45,436 bases of DNA from a virus. Positions within the stretch are counted from its first letter, which is position 1, and every line of letters begins with the position of its first letter. The stretch spans positions 1 to 45,436 of the IMG/VR virus record IMGVR_UViG_3300023281_000916; one strand, 5' to 3'. The notes under the pieces are model-generated. The model made no database searches. It was not told the origin of the DNA and was given only the letters and a program-made list of their open reading frames with translations. The position numbers and the translations under genes were made by a program. This document shows positions 23,784 to 32,387 of the stretch, piece after piece.

Positions 23784-24371
23784 TTACGTATTCTCCATTA
23801 GTTGTTGAAGTTGTTGAGAGCGAAAGCTCTTAGGTTGTGCGTTTAAAGAAAGTTCAGGTATGGAATCAAACTCATTGAACTGTGGAATACCCTTGTTACC
23901 AAAACCCTCAGTATTACTAGCCTGCGCTACAGGATCAGGAACGACTCCGGCAAAACCTCCTCTGTCAATTCCAACGTTTGGAATAGTCTGATTAGAGTCT
24001 CCTTCTCTTGGTCTGTTGAATCGAGATAACACTCTACCATCATCGCCAGTTAGTTTACTAAATATTCTACCATCTTTGTTTGGATCAATAGCACTCTGAG
24101 ACTGCTCACGAAGTTTTTGTAGTCGGGTGAAATTCCCAACTGACTGTTCAGTATTCTTCTCACGCAGACCCGGGAACGCACCATCCTCAGTCGCTTCCAA
24201 TGACTCGTCTTTACGTGCCTTGTCAAACTCAAGTTCGAAGTCATTCTGCTCATCAAGGTCTGAAGGTGTGACCCCCGTCGCCTGACTTCTACTGCCTTGA
24301 TTGACAATAGAGTTTGGCTGGGCACCTTGGTTATTGCGGTTGATGCCTAGTAATGTGCCGATTAGAGCCAC
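23784..24371 (-). CDS. Putative internal virion protein
   Basis: A 195-residue polar protein with many Asp, Asn, Gln and Arg, no Cys and no hydrophobic core segment beyond the N-terminus (MALIGTLLGINRNN). It ends with a Gln-rich helix (RSQQLQQLMENT). It shares this low-complexity polar character with the next gene and overlaps the previous one by 10 bases. It lies among ejection-protein genes, so an internal virion role is inferred from context only. Confidence 0.55.
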   Translation of the reverse strand: MALIGTLLGINRNNQGAQPNSIVNQGSRSQATGVTPSDLDEQNDFELEFDKARKDESLEATEDGAFPGLREKNTEQSVGNFTRLQKLREQSQSAIDPNKDGRIFSKLTGDDGRVLSRFNRPREGDSNQTIPNVGIDRGGFAGVVPDPVAQASNTEGFGNKGIPQFNEFDSIPELSLNAQPKSFRSQQLQQLMENT

Positions 24372-25369
24372 TTACCAATTCCTTCCCAAGTCTTAAACCA
24401 GAAGTTCTTGACACTCTGATACTCATATCCATGGTCATGTACACCTTTGTACCAACCGCCCCATTTAGTTAAAGGCTGCACCATCGTATTGTTCACTAAG
24501 GAACGAACTAAACGACTACGTTTCATTGCTGGTACCAGCCACTTAGACATCCAGATATAACCCTTCCTGCGATCTGTATTCTCCGGTGCAAATTCATCAC
24601 GACATTCTCTAACATGCTTCGGCAACTCGCCATTGTAGTACTCCAAGAATATGAAGCAACAACTTGCCCCACCTTGTACACCCCAAGACTGTCCAGACGC
24701 TGTTTGAGCGCCCTTACCAGCAATGCTTTCTGCCGTATCCGTCTGGAACGGAGCAAGGAATTTGGACATTGCTTCGGCTGGCATAAGCGTTCCTGCCTTT
24801 GCGTTCGTAGCCTGACCAGCACCAGCAACTCTTTGTGCTGCCATAGCATTAGAACCATCTAACAGTTTTCTGAAGTCCAGTTCTCTCTGTTGTTCCACCT
24901 CAATCTGTCTAGAATTAAGCTGTTGTTGCATAGCGTCCGCAGTTCTAAAAGAGTCTCCGCGAGCAATTGGGGCAAGGACGTTGGCTTCCCCAGTACGAGC
25001 AACGGCATTAGCACGAGCGAGACGGTTGTCGAAAGCCGCATTAGTGTTTGTTTCATATTGAGGGTTTAATATAGACGCTTGGCTGTTATCTAAGTAAGAA
25101 CAAAGGTTGCCAACACCACAAGTGTTGAAACTCTGATCACCTACCTCTTTACCTATGTCATGGTCTCTGAAATCCTGTGTTAATCTCCCTAACCCGTTAT
25201 GCCCCCACGCATGAGTATTACCATACGGTGTATGCTGAGCACGCACATTAGTATTACCACTACGTGACATACTAGTATCCTGTTGGCTAGAGCCTCCGCC
25301 CTTACCGCCCCCAAAGAAGTTCAATTGGACTGGCCTTAACAGCCAACGCCATAAGTTATTAATCATCAT
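24362..25369 (-). CDS. Putative internal virion protein with CFI-type C-terminus
   Basis: About 335 residues if started at the ATG-ATG pair (25369 or 25366); a longer start at 25393 overlaps the upstream gene more. The N-terminus (NLWRWLLRP) is followed by Gly/Lys/Ser-rich GGGKGGGSSQQ. The middle is a helical Ala/Gln/Arg region typical of podovirus internal proteins. The end carries CCFIFLEYYNGELPKHVRECRDEF, resembling the short CFI...R-x-x-R-D motif found at the ends of several phage virion proteins. Predicted to be ejected or to sit at the portal-proximal core. Confidence 0.55.
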   Translation of the reverse strand: MMINNLWRWLLRPVQLNFFGGGKGGGSSQQDTSMSRSGNTNVRAQHTPYGNTHAWGHNGLGRLTQDFRDHDIGKEVGDQSFNTCGVGNLCSYLDNSQASILNPQYETNTNAAFDNRLARANAVARTGEANVLAPIARGDSFRTADAMQQQLNSRQIEVEQQRELDFRKLLDGSNAMAAQRVAGAGQATNAKAGTLMPAEAMSKFLAPFQTDTAESIAGKGAQTASGQSWGVQGGASCCFIFLEYYNGELPKHVRECRDEFAPENTDRRKGYIWMSKWLVPAMKRSRLVRSLVNNTMVQPLTKWGGWYKGVHDHGYEYQSVKNFWFKTWEGIGKWL

Positions 25370-25883
25370 ATTTAATAGGTTTGTGGAAGACAAGTGCCAC
25401 AGGTTCGAATCCAGCTAGCTTAACATAAGCTCGTTTAATTGCACCACTGAACCGTGGCGTAAAAGATTGTAGCGTCTTGTATCCGAATTCTGCTCCGTAC
25501 CAATCACCGACAGCACAGTGGTTTTTGAGCGTTACCACTCTCTTACCATTCTCGTCCTTGTGTGAGTACACAGCATACATCTGAAGTAATTGACGGTAAG
25601 AGAATCTTTCAGTAGCATCCGTAACTACCAAATGACCAACTGTCTCATCAATACCTTTACGCTTATAAACAAATATTGCACCCCAACCCTCATGTGGATT
25701 ACATCCAACAATCCAAGAACACGTTTTCCAGTATTCTTCTAGCGTTACCTTTATGGGAAACTCGTTGGCTTCAAAGATGGCTTGGTATCCTTCACGGATA
25801 TAGTCCCAATTATCTAAGAGGTCTTGCTGAGTTTCAATCATAAACAAATCAAACTCTTCTACGGAGTCTTTTATCTGTCTCAT
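25359..25883 (-). CDS. GNAT-like protein among tail/ejection genes
   Basis: A 174-residue protein with a fold pattern suggestive of GNAT acetyltransferases. It has an N-terminal helix pair (DLLDNWDYIREGYQAIFEANEFP), strands WGAIFVYKR and VGHLVVTDA, and a final AGFEPVALVFHKPI strand typical of GNAT ends. The acetyl-CoA loop (R/Q-x-x-G-x-G/A) is not clearly present, so activity is doubtful. Many short-tailed phages encode such a gene beside the gp10-like protein, where it may be a structural remnant or a modifier of virion proteins. It overlaps both neighbours. Confidence 0.5.
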   Translation of the reverse strand: MRQIKDSVEEFDLFMIETQQDLLDNWDYIREGYQAIFEANEFPIKVTLEEYWKTCSWIVGCNPHEGWGAIFVYKRKGIDETVGHLVVTDATERFSYRQLLQMYAVYSHKDENGKRVVTLKNHCAVGDWYGAEFGYKTLQSFTPRFSGAIKRAYVKLAGFEPVALVFHKPIKYDD

Positions 25884-27313
25884 CTCATAGCCTTTCCTAA
25901 GTATATTTCTTCATTCCAACCAGAGAACTGCGCATCTAGCACACCCGTTAGTGGGTCAACTGCTCTCCAGACAAATTTAAATCGTAAGACTCTTCCAGCT
26001 CTTGGACTAAACGTTTTCCGCTTTTCGTAGATAACGTCTGTCCAGAAACCAACCGACTGATATACGATTGGATCGAGGAGTTTCTCACGTACTGATACAA
26101 AAATCTCAACGCCTGAACAAGTGGCATTATCGTATGACGCATCTAGCCCAATAGACTTAATCTCTTTCATCCGTTCAGGAGCACCGTACATCATGTCAGC
26201 TGTTTCAACGAATGGTTCTTTGACGTCGAGGGTATCGTTGGCTACGTCCTCACCATCGAAAGCTCCTTCAGACAGGATTTTACAGTTGACATGTCCGTAA
26301 GCCCGAAGTTGTTTAAAGTTCGTTTGTTGTGCAAGGTCGTCAATTTGCTGTGGAGTAAGAGCGTCAATAGTACCTGTCAGGTCGTCAATCTTTAAACCAT
26401 TGTTAACTATGAAGAGCTGTGCAAAGCTGTGGACGTTAGGCATCTTAGTGTCTGTCCAGATTTGCAAACGATAGTTATAACCAATGGCTGTGTCTAACTC
26501 CCCGGCGACGGCATTCTTAGACGCAAAAGCCCACCAGACATAGTCTTCAGTACGATCTAACCAACCATGTAGTTTGTATCGGTGGGTAAGATCGCCGGTT
26601 AGAGTCTCAAACAAGAAGTTCTTGATGGGTTCGCCGATTACGTTGACTTGAAAACTCTCGTCAAGGAAATATATATTCTCGTCGGATATGAAGAAATGTC
26701 CAAAGCTGGTAGGTATTACACCATAAGGAAAACAAGAACCAATCTCACCCTTTAATCGGCGTTTGTTTAATACCTGAGGCAAGCCAACGTATTCTACGAT
26801 TTCAATAGACGTTGGTGTGTATAGCACAAAACTCTGTGCTAACTCCCCCATACCAGTGCAACCCTCAACAGCTTCATTAGTCTCATTCTTAGCCGTGAGA
26901 TAATAGGAGGTTGCTTCGTTCGTTTGATCTTCTGACCACGTACCGTACTTACGAAGATCAGAAAACATAACCCGCTCGAGGTTCTGTTCACCTTTAAAGT
27001 TACTGATAGCCCCGACAACTAAATGATCCCTGAACATATCTAAATACAACCCACTAGGATACTGAGCACCAGGATTATTGAAGCCGTCAACATTGATCAC
27101 ACTATTAGACTGGATAGCAACTAACGGAAACTCTTCCGAGATAAAGAATTGAGTCTCGTGCCAGCGAACATAGCCTGGACGCACATAGCCTGTATTGCCG
27201 ATGTTATGAATTAACACATCTGTACCATCAGCAGAGAACTTACGTATCTGTCCATCACAGTAGTAAAATAACTCCTGTCGGAACTCACGCATTAATGTAA
27301 CTTCTTGAGCCAT
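25880..27313 (-). CDS. P22 gp10-like tail hub / DNA-stabilisation protein
   Basis: A 477-residue protein with repeated beta-strand blades. The segments ISDENIYFLDESFQVNVIG, VWWAFASKN and GYNYRLQIWTD are typical of the beta-propeller-like packaged-DNA stabilisation protein (P22 gp10 family). That protein plugs the portal vertex after packaging and connects to the tail needle or spikes. Its length is close to that of P22 gp10. It is the firmest marker that this virion has a short P22/podovirus-type tail. It is coupled with neighbours at both ends. Confidence 0.7.
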   Translation of the reverse strand: MAQEVTLMREFRQELFYYCDGQIRKFSADGTDVLIHNIGNTGYVRPGYVRWHETQFFISEEFPLVAIQSNSVINVDGFNNPGAQYPSGLYLDMFRDHLVVGAISNFKGEQNLERVMFSDLRKYGTWSEDQTNEATSYYLTAKNETNEAVEGCTGMGELAQSFVLYTPTSIEIVEYVGLPQVLNKRRLKGEIGSCFPYGVIPTSFGHFFISDENIYFLDESFQVNVIGEPIKNFLFETLTGDLTHRYKLHGWLDRTEDYVWWAFASKNAVAGELDTAIGYNYRLQIWTDTKMPNVHSFAQLFIVNNGLKIDDLTGTIDALTPQQIDDLAQQTNFKQLRAYGHVNCKILSEGAFDGEDVANDTLDVKEPFVETADMMYGAPERMKEIKSIGLDASYDNATCSGVEIFVSVREKLLDPIVYQSVGFWTDVIYEKRKTFSPRAGRVLRFKFVWRAVDPLTGVLDAQFSGWNEEIYLGKAMR

Positions 27314-27501
27314 TAGTTAATAATCACTTTCTTACCAACCATCTTATAAGCCATACCGCTTTTGATATTGAGTTTGAAACAAGACACTTCCCGAAACTGC
27401 GAATTGGGGTCAAGCACGTGCGCAGGCGACAAGTAGTTCATCCCTTGTAGCGGCGTCTCGTGAGCGAGCACATCCGATCCCGACTGTTGTGGCTTAGGCA
27501 T
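27313..27501 (-). CDS. Small virion-associated protein
   Basis: A 62-residue protein, polar N-terminal half and a C-terminal strand pair (SCFKLNIKSGMAYKMVGKKVIIN). It shares its first base with the stop region of the gp10-like gene and its last with the upstream fibre-like gene, so it is fully coupled within the tail block. No family is recognised. A small connector or chaperone for neighbouring tail parts is plausible by position only. Confidence 0.6.
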   Translation of the reverse strand: MPKPQQSGSDVLAHETPLQGMNYLSPAHVLDPNSQFREVSCFKLNIKSGMAYKMVGKKVIIN

Positions 27502-28475
27502 TATGCGACCTTTAAGAATATTGCACTAGCGTACACTTCAGGAGAAAGGTTAGTAGGTACCCCTTTGCCGTTAGTTGCTTTGGTTACTTCAGCCCAAGTC
27601 TGAAACTTAATATCGGTATTAACCGCAAGACTTAGAAACTTAACAATACGTGAGTTAGTCTGATCGTAGATACTTACGGATGAAGTTCCCTGACCTCCGA
27701 CCACTGGCGCGGCTCCCGTTACATCAAAGATACGACCCTTATGACGACCCACACCATAGGCAGGTAGTTCAGCAAGAACGATATAATCACCAGCTTTAAC
27801 TGTCAACGTTGTTGCACCAGAGACAATAGAATTGTCAGCAACGACAACGTTCATATTTCTGTCATTCCAAGTACCACCAGTTAACGTACCTCCTGGAGTA
27901 CCTGCGGCTCCGTTTGTTTCCTCAACCCGAGCATATTGTATCAACTCTAGTGTAGACACATCGACAGTTACATTACCATCCGAGTCAATAATAAGACCTT
28001 TCAACGTTTTAGGAAGATAACCACCACCTGCTTGCTGAATCAGTAGGTCACCCGGAGCACCAAGGGCACTAAGTAGTTTAGTGTACGATAAAGTAAGATC
28101 AAGTATACGATCACCATTAATAGAGTTTAAACCAAGGAAAGGCCCAAGGTCAGCTCCTGCTTTAATTGTCAACTCACCAGAAACGTTGAACTCAAACAAG
28201 TTCGTATCTATCAACACCTCCAACTGTTTCGTCGTAGCATCTCTCTTGATACCCTTCAGAGCATTTGCAATATCGTTGTTAATTTTATCCTTAGTGACAG
28301 CATCATCTTGAAGCATTGCTGTAGATAAAAACAAAGCTTTATGACCGCCAATGAGGTCGTGCTCAAGACCAAACGAATCAATAATCGCTTGTCTGGTTTC
28401 GCGGATAAACAAATCAATGTCGTCTGCGTCTCTCGAACCCAAAGGTTCTGTAGGATCTAGTGTATCTAATGCCAT
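27501..28475 (-). CDS. Putative tail fibre or appendage protein
   Basis: A 324-residue protein. The N-terminal 60 residues are helical (DIDLFIRETRQAIIDSFGL). A middle part is rich in Asp, Gly and Leu with repeat-like strands (NGDRILDLTLSYTK, GLIIDSDGNVTVDVSTLELI). The C-terminal beta domain (NMNVVVADNSIVSGATTLTVKAGDYIVL...) looks like a trimeric fibre head or carbohydrate-binding fold. N-terminal helix plus beta C-terminus suits a fibre attached near the tail hub. It sits between the neck protein and the gp10-like protein. Confidence 0.55.
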   Translation of the reverse strand: MALDTLDPTEPLGSRDADDIDLFIRETRQAIIDSFGLEHDLIGGHKALFLSTAMLQDDAVTKDKINNDIANALKGIKRDATTKQLEVLIDTNLFEFNVSGELTIKAGADLGPFLGLNSINGDRILDLTLSYTKLLSALGAPGDLLIQQAGGGYLPKTLKGLIIDSDGNVTVDVSTLELIQYARVEETNGAAGTPGGTLTGGTWNDRNMNVVVADNSIVSGATTLTVKAGDYIVLAELPAYGVGRHKGRIFDVTGAAPVVGGQGTSSVSIYDQTNSRIVKFLSLAVNTDIKFQTWAEVTKATNGKGVPTNLSPEVYASAIFLKVA

Positions 28476-29209
28476 TAGTCTATGAAGTATTCGTTAGTAA
28501 TTGATACGTTCTGATCTGCGTCCCAGTTCTTTAAACTATCCCAAGCCTGTTTGTACTCTCGCTGTGGAATATTCAACCTGTCATCGTCTTTCAGATACGT
28601 GTTTAAATGTCGTATAGTCTCATACAGAAGCACATCTGGCGCATCCTGCGTTAAAAAATTTGTATCAATGTCAGCAACTAGTGGGTCTAACCAATACTGC
28701 ACATCAAACTGCAAGTTAGTAGCAGAAGCCAGATTCGGTTCGTACGTAAACCAATTGCCCTGTCGTTGTACATAAGGTCGATTAGCTGTAAACCTAGTGA
28801 AAGGTGTCTCTGATAACCGAGCTGTGTCATTTAGACCAGCGGCTTGATCCTGTCTCTGACTCTCGTGATAATGTAAATACTCTCTAGTAACAATATACAA
28901 AGGTACTAGGCTTGAATTGTTGCTTTGCTGGTCTAACATTGACCAAGCTCTTGTGAACTTCTTAATCCTCAACAGAGGCCCACCATAAATCGAAGCTGTC
29001 GGCACAATGATCCAACGACCCTGTGCAGGTATTGTTACCTGAATCGTACTGTGCGTCAGCTCAAAATCGTGGTCACGAAGTATCCTTGTTTGAGCTATGT
29101 TAATAGCATCCTTTAGATAGTTCGTACCTAACACATTGAGATCGTCAAAGACGGCAATCTCTCTCTGCATAAACGAAGCGATAAAGTTTTGTATTCCTAT
29201 GAAGTCCAT
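28475..29209 (-). CDS. Putative head-completion / neck adaptor protein
   Basis: A 244-residue protein starting MDFIGIQNFIASF at ATG 29209. A longer ATG start at 29248 lies inside a terminator-like hairpin, so I reject it. Features are an N-terminal helical half (TNYLKDAINIAQTRILRDHDFEL), beta strands STIQVTIPAQGRWIIVP, and a C-terminal DVLLYETIRHLNTYLKDDDRL helix. This resembles P22 gp4-like or other podovirus portal-adaptor proteins in size and in its place between capsid and tail-hub genes. Identification is tentative. Confidence 0.55.
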   Translation of the reverse strand: MDFIGIQNFIASFMQREIAVFDDLNVLGTNYLKDAINIAQTRILRDHDFELTHSTIQVTIPAQGRWIIVPTASIYGGPLLRIKKFTRAWSMLDQQSNNSSLVPLYIVTREYLHYHESQRQDQAAGLNDTARLSETPFTRFTANRPYVQRQGNWFTYEPNLASATNLQFDVQYWLDPLVADIDTNFLTQDAPDVLLYETIRHLNTYLKDDDRLNIPQREYKQAWDSLKNWDADQNVSITNEYFID

Positions 29210-29212
29210 AAT

Positions 29213-29271
29213 GTTATAAAAGTAAAGGGCGGGGCGAGTCCCCTCCATTAGTTGGAAGAGACTCGCTGCCC
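29213..29271 (-). terminator. Intrinsic-type terminator below the capsid cluster
   Basis: Arms GCGAGTC (29234-29240)/GACTCGC (29260-29266) and GGGC (29227-29230)/GCCC (29268-29271). On the - strand the stem is followed by TTTACTTTT, a U-rich tail. It lies between the 62-aa gene and the neck gene and would lower expression of tail genes relative to capsid. Its loop contains a dyad element. Confidence 0.7.
29244..29256. promoter_or_regulatory. Dyad element TCCAT-TAG-TTGGA (site 4) in terminator loop
   Basis: One mismatch to the consensus, located in the loop between the arms of the 29.2-kb terminator. Pairing or protein binding at the dyad could affect termination. Confidence 0.5.
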
Positions 29272-29277
29272 ATTTAA

Positions 29278-29466
29278 TTACTTCCGTGAAGGCTTGCCAC
29301 CAAGCATACCCTTGTCCGCACCCTTTGTGGTGTGTGCGACCATGGTATTGGTGTCATGCAATTCCTTCCCAGTAGGCATACCCGAAATCTGGTTAGTCTG
29401 CTGGACTTCTTTTCCAGTAGAGTCAGAGATCGAATCCTTGTGTGGATTGAATATTTTATGTGGCAT
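29278..29466 (-). CDS. Small polar virion-cluster protein
   Basis: A 62-residue hydrophilic protein with many Lys, Thr, Gly and Ser and no hydrophobic core, likely extended or disordered. It is 3 bases from the previous gene and lies just before the terminator, so it is transcribed with the major capsid and the 105-aa protein. A decoration tail or capsid-stabilising peptide is possible; no family is recognised. A longer frame in another register at 29274-29495 looks like a shadow. Confidence 0.6.
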   Translation of the reverse strand: MPHKIFNPHKDSISDSTGKEVQQTNQISGMPTGKELHDTNTMVAHTTKGADKGMLGGKPSRK

Positions 29467-29469
29467 GTC

Positions 29470-29787
29470 TTATTCCTTTCCGTATAGTTGTACACGAACA
29501 GTAGCAGTAATGTCTGCTGGTGTGTTTGTGCCTAGGTTGTATAACAATAGGTTGAGTCCATCATAAGATGGAGCAGCTAGGTAACGCTTATTGTCATTGC
29601 CAACAGCGTGACCTACCCGCGTGATCGACTTGAAGTCGAACAGTGTCGCAGGGATTTTGTTTGTTAAACCGCCTTGACCAGTTAAGGTCAAAACAGCCTG
29701 TACAAACTTGTCCCGATGCTTACCGGTCATATCACCAAGATACTTACGGTCTTCAATTGCGACAGCAGATGCAGCTAGGTCAGCCAT
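29470..29787 (-). CDS. Putative head decoration protein
   Basis: A 105-residue protein. An Ala-rich N-terminal helix (LAASAVAIEDRKYLG) leads to a beta-rich remainder (LFDFKSITRVGHAVGNDNKRYLAAPSYDGLNLLLYN, then ADITATVRVQLYG). It has no Cys. The gene is separated by one base from the major capsid gene and precedes the terminator, as is common for abundant head accessory (decoration) proteins. Assignment rests on position, size and beta content. Confidence 0.5.
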   Translation of the reverse strand: MADLAASAVAIEDRKYLGDMTGKHRDKFVQAVLTLTGQGGLTNKIPATLFDFKSITRVGHAVGNDNKRYLAAPSYDGLNLLLYNLGTNTPADITATVRVQLYGKE

Positions 29788-29788
29788 G

Positions 29789-31162
29789 TTACACAGCCTC
29801 CTGTACGTTCTGTAGGTACATGTGGGATTCAGGGAAGCGGAGTTCTAGTCCAGCTTCACCGAGCCACTCGTCCCTGCGGTAGTCAGCATCATTTTCCTGA
29901 CGTTCCGTTAGGAGTTGCGTGTCACGTCCATCCATGTAACGATAGCGCAAGTTGTGCACATCGAGGAAGAGAACGTTGAAACGCAGTACCGGATTCTGTG
30001 AGAACAACGGATGGGTCTTGTAGAAGACCGTACCGAACGGTGTGCGATGTGAAACGATATCCATACCGAACGTTGCCTCGAATGGCAAGTTGGTGTTGAA
30101 TACGGTCTGGTCGCTATAGACTTCATTGATTGTAGTCAAGAAACCTGAGCCACATAGACCGAGCTTTTCGTTCACAGTGTTGTTGGTAACGCGGAACAGA
30201 CGCTCAAGGAGGTCGTTGTAACGCTTTACGGACATTGTTCCCGCTGCGTTATCAATGATTCTCTTGTTATCGTCAGTGTCCAGTGTAGCACCAGTTGCAC
30301 CGTAAGGATTACCTGCTGTCAGTTCCCACTGTGATAGGAACCAGAGAACACCACCAGTGGTATACAGAGGCAGGTTGCTGACAGGGTCAACATCCTTACT
30401 CCGATCACCGAAGATGTAAGCGAATTCCATTTCGCGTGAGTTAGTAACTGCAGCATCCTTTGCCTTGTCACGATACGCCGACGTTTCGTCATACTTAACA
30501 GGAGTCTTCTTAGCTGTCCCAGTCATGCTGAATGACGAGCGGAAGATTTGTAAGTAGTTCGTAATGGTTACCGGAATTTCGTAAGGAACCTCAGCAGAAC
30601 CTACAGCACCTTGACGGTGAGCAGAACCTACGATCAGAACCTCATTCAGGTTAGAACCATTGAAGTCGATTGACGGCGTTGTGATTAGAGGAGTAACACG
30701 AATGAAGTCCTCTCCGATAGGAGCACCAGTGGCTACGAATGGATCATCAACAACACGGAATGTGAAGTTAGACGTTCCACCGGCAGCTAGTGCCATTGCG
30801 TTGATTCGTACAATCTGTCCCTTACGGAACCGATCAATTGAATCAACACGAATGCAGTAGTTTGTCGCAGCTGTAAGAACAGCATTAGCAGCAAACACCG
30901 CACCTGGTGCTGTTGAGCCTGCCACACCTGCTGCGTATAGATAGACGTTACCGCCATCTACCTCAACGAGATGTTTGTGCTCGGGAAGACGCTTTTCAAA
31001 GATGGAGAACTCAGGATCGTTTGCTTGTTCTTCTTCAAGCAACGACAAGAGACCCATCAAAGGAGCCGCGCCGTTAGGGTAGAAATAAAACACCTTACGA
31101 CGAATAGACGTGAATCTGTTCGCAGCAAGCTGCTCTGTTCCTAGTAGTCCTAATATAGGCAT
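29789..31162 (-). CDS. Major capsid protein
   Basis: A 457-residue protein encoded directly after the scaffold. The N-terminal region RRKVFYFYPNGAAPLMGLLSLLEEEQANDPEFSIFEKRL and the repeated Asp/Thr/Phe strands are typical of HK97-fold capsid proteins of the N4-gp56/DUF5309-like groups. The C-terminus NVLFLDVHNLRYRYMDGRDTQLLTERQENDADYRRDEWLGEAGLE resembles the P- or A-domain end of such capsids. It starts ACAAAGACA-ATG without a Shine-Dalgarno, despite expected very high expression. The terminator at 29.2 kb closes its transcript. Confidence 0.8.
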   Translation of the reverse strand: MPILGLLGTEQLAANRFTSIRRKVFYFYPNGAAPLMGLLSLLEEEQANDPEFSIFEKRLPEHKHLVEVDGGNVYLYAAGVAGSTAPGAVFAANAVLTAATNYCIRVDSIDRFRKGQIVRINAMALAAGGTSNFTFRVVDDPFVATGAPIGEDFIRVTPLITTPSIDFNGSNLNEVLIVGSAHRQGAVGSAEVPYEIPVTITNYLQIFRSSFSMTGTAKKTPVKYDETSAYRDKAKDAAVTNSREMEFAYIFGDRSKDVDPVSNLPLYTTGGVLWFLSQWELTAGNPYGATGATLDTDDNKRIIDNAAGTMSVKRYNDLLERLFRVTNNTVNEKLGLCGSGFLTTINEVYSDQTVFNTNLPFEATFGMDIVSHRTPFGTVFYKTHPLFSQNPVLRFNVLFLDVHNLRYRYMDGRDTQLLTERQENDADYRRDEWLGEAGLELRFPESHMYLQNVQEAV

Positions 31163-31195
31163 TGTCTTTGTTGTGTATTTACCAGTAGGTCAACG

Positions 31196-32068
31196 TTAGA
31201 ATACTTCAATACCTGGAGGGCCTTGAGGTGCTACCGCGCTTCCGTCTGTTGAACTCGCTCCCTGCCCTGCGCCTGACAAGGGGGGCATCCGTTTGGGAGC
31301 GTTTGCTGGTGGTTGGTTCGTTGGTTGAGTTGGTGGAGGTTTCCCTCCGTCTCGTATTGTGGTTATTAACTTGTTGGCTTCAGCGGCGATAGCTTTGTAA
31401 GCCTCCTCGTTAGATTTGTATTTAACTCCAGCAGCCAGTGTATTCTTATACGCCATATCCACGACTTGCTCGTGACCCTTAAGATTAGGGTTGGCGGTGT
31501 AGAACTCTGCTACCTCCTCGTTAAAAATTTGTTGTTGTGCCATTTCGACGTAAGGAGCTAACTGCTGTTTGTAAGCATTTAGTTCCTGATTAGCCAAAAC
31601 GCGTGAAAACGTAACCGCTTCTTTGACAGCCCCACGAACGATGTCACCCATCGCAGCGACAGCTTGCTCACCACCTTCGTGAAGAGCTTCAATGTGTTTG
31701 TCAGAGGGTGTGAAGACGTTCATCTTTGTGTTGAACTCTTCGTCGGTTAATGGTGCTGGAGCACCTTCGTCGGTCTTCCCCGTAGGTTTGCCTTCAGCAT
31801 CTAACACGCCCAGCTCTTTAAGCTGATCTACTGTATATGCTGTTGGTGGTGTATCTACTGGAGGCGTATCCACTGGTGGGACAACGTCTACGGGAGGTGT
31901 ATCCACAGGAGGAGTATCTACCGGAGGTGTGTCTGGTAGTGTATCCGTGTTAATTGGAGTATCGACTGGTGGTTCTTGTGACACAGGTGCTACTGCATCA
32001 TCGAAGACATCCCCGCCCGATACTGGCGCGTCTACGTCAGTGGGTGCTGCTATTGGTTCTTCTGGCAT
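31196..32068 (-). CDS. Capsid scaffold protein
   Basis: A 290-residue acidic protein directly upstream of the capsid gene. Residues about 35-80 are a degenerate tandem repeat of VDTPP units (near 31840-31960 in DNA). A helical Glu/Ala/Gln-rich region follows (about 120-240, with NQELNAYKQQLAPYVEMAQQQIFNEEV). A Pro/Gly-rich end closes the protein. Low complexity plus coiled-coil helices is standard for phage scaffolds, which guide capsid assembly and then leave or are cleaved. The repeat should vary in length between relatives. Confidence 0.75.
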   Translation of the reverse strand: MPEEPIAAPTDVDAPVSGGDVFDDAVAPVSQEPPVDTPINTDTLPDTPPVDTPPVDTPPVDVVPPVDTPPVDTPPTAYTVDQLKELGVLDAEGKPTGKTDEGAPAPLTDEEFNTKMNVFTPSDKHIEALHEGGEQAVAAMGDIVRGAVKEAVTFSRVLANQELNAYKQQLAPYVEMAQQQIFNEEVAEFYTANPNLKGHEQVVDMAYKNTLAAGVKYKSNEEAYKAIAAEANKLITTIRDGGKPPPTQPTNQPPANAPKRMPPLSGAGQGASSTDGSAVAPQGPPGIEVF

Positions 32069-32072
32069 TGTA

Positions 32073-32387
32073 TTATTGGGTTTTTAGTTTTTGTTGTAAC
32101 TCGACCATCAAGTCTCTTACTTCTTGGTCGAAGAATAGGTAACTGCTCGTTTTGTCTAACATTTTACCACGATCAATAAGACCATCAAGACCACTTCCAT
32201 CGTGGTTAATTGCTTGTTGTACCATGTTCATTTGTTTAGTCTGTGCTGTTAAGACAATAAGAGCATATATCGGATGTCTATAGAAGTGCGCTAACGCCTC
32301 CAGTTGCGAACGACGGTCCATTTTGCTGAACGAGTCCGCTTGGGTTAACAACTCCTGCTGGGTCAACTCCTGGTTGATTTGGCTCAT
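32073..32387 (-). CDS. Small helical protein overlapping the portal end
   Basis: A 104-residue helical protein, rich in Gln and Leu (SQLEALAHFYRHPIYALIVLTAQTKQMNMVQQA). Its 5' 110 bases overlap the portal 3' end in another frame. Both frames seem coding; a shorter start at 32321 would still overlap by 44 bases. It lies between portal and scaffold, where phages often carry a small connector or scaffolding-related protein. No family is recognised. Confidence 0.6.
   Translation of the reverse strand: MSQINQELTQQELLTQADSFSKMDRRSQLEALAHFYRHPIYALIVLTAQTKQMNMVQQAINHDGSGLDGLIDRGKMLDKTSSYLFFDQEVRDLMVELQQKLKTQ

Noticed and set aside
25399-25412. GGTTCGAATCC, the canonical T-loop of a tRNA
   Set aside because: It lies in a coding region on the opposite strand (codons for A-G-F-E-P). 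No matching acceptor, anticodon or D arms are found around it.
29209-29248. Longer start (ATG 29248) for the neck protein
   Set aside because: It lies inside the terminator-like hairpin and dyad; ATG 29209 is downstream of the hairpin and begins a more natural N-terminus.
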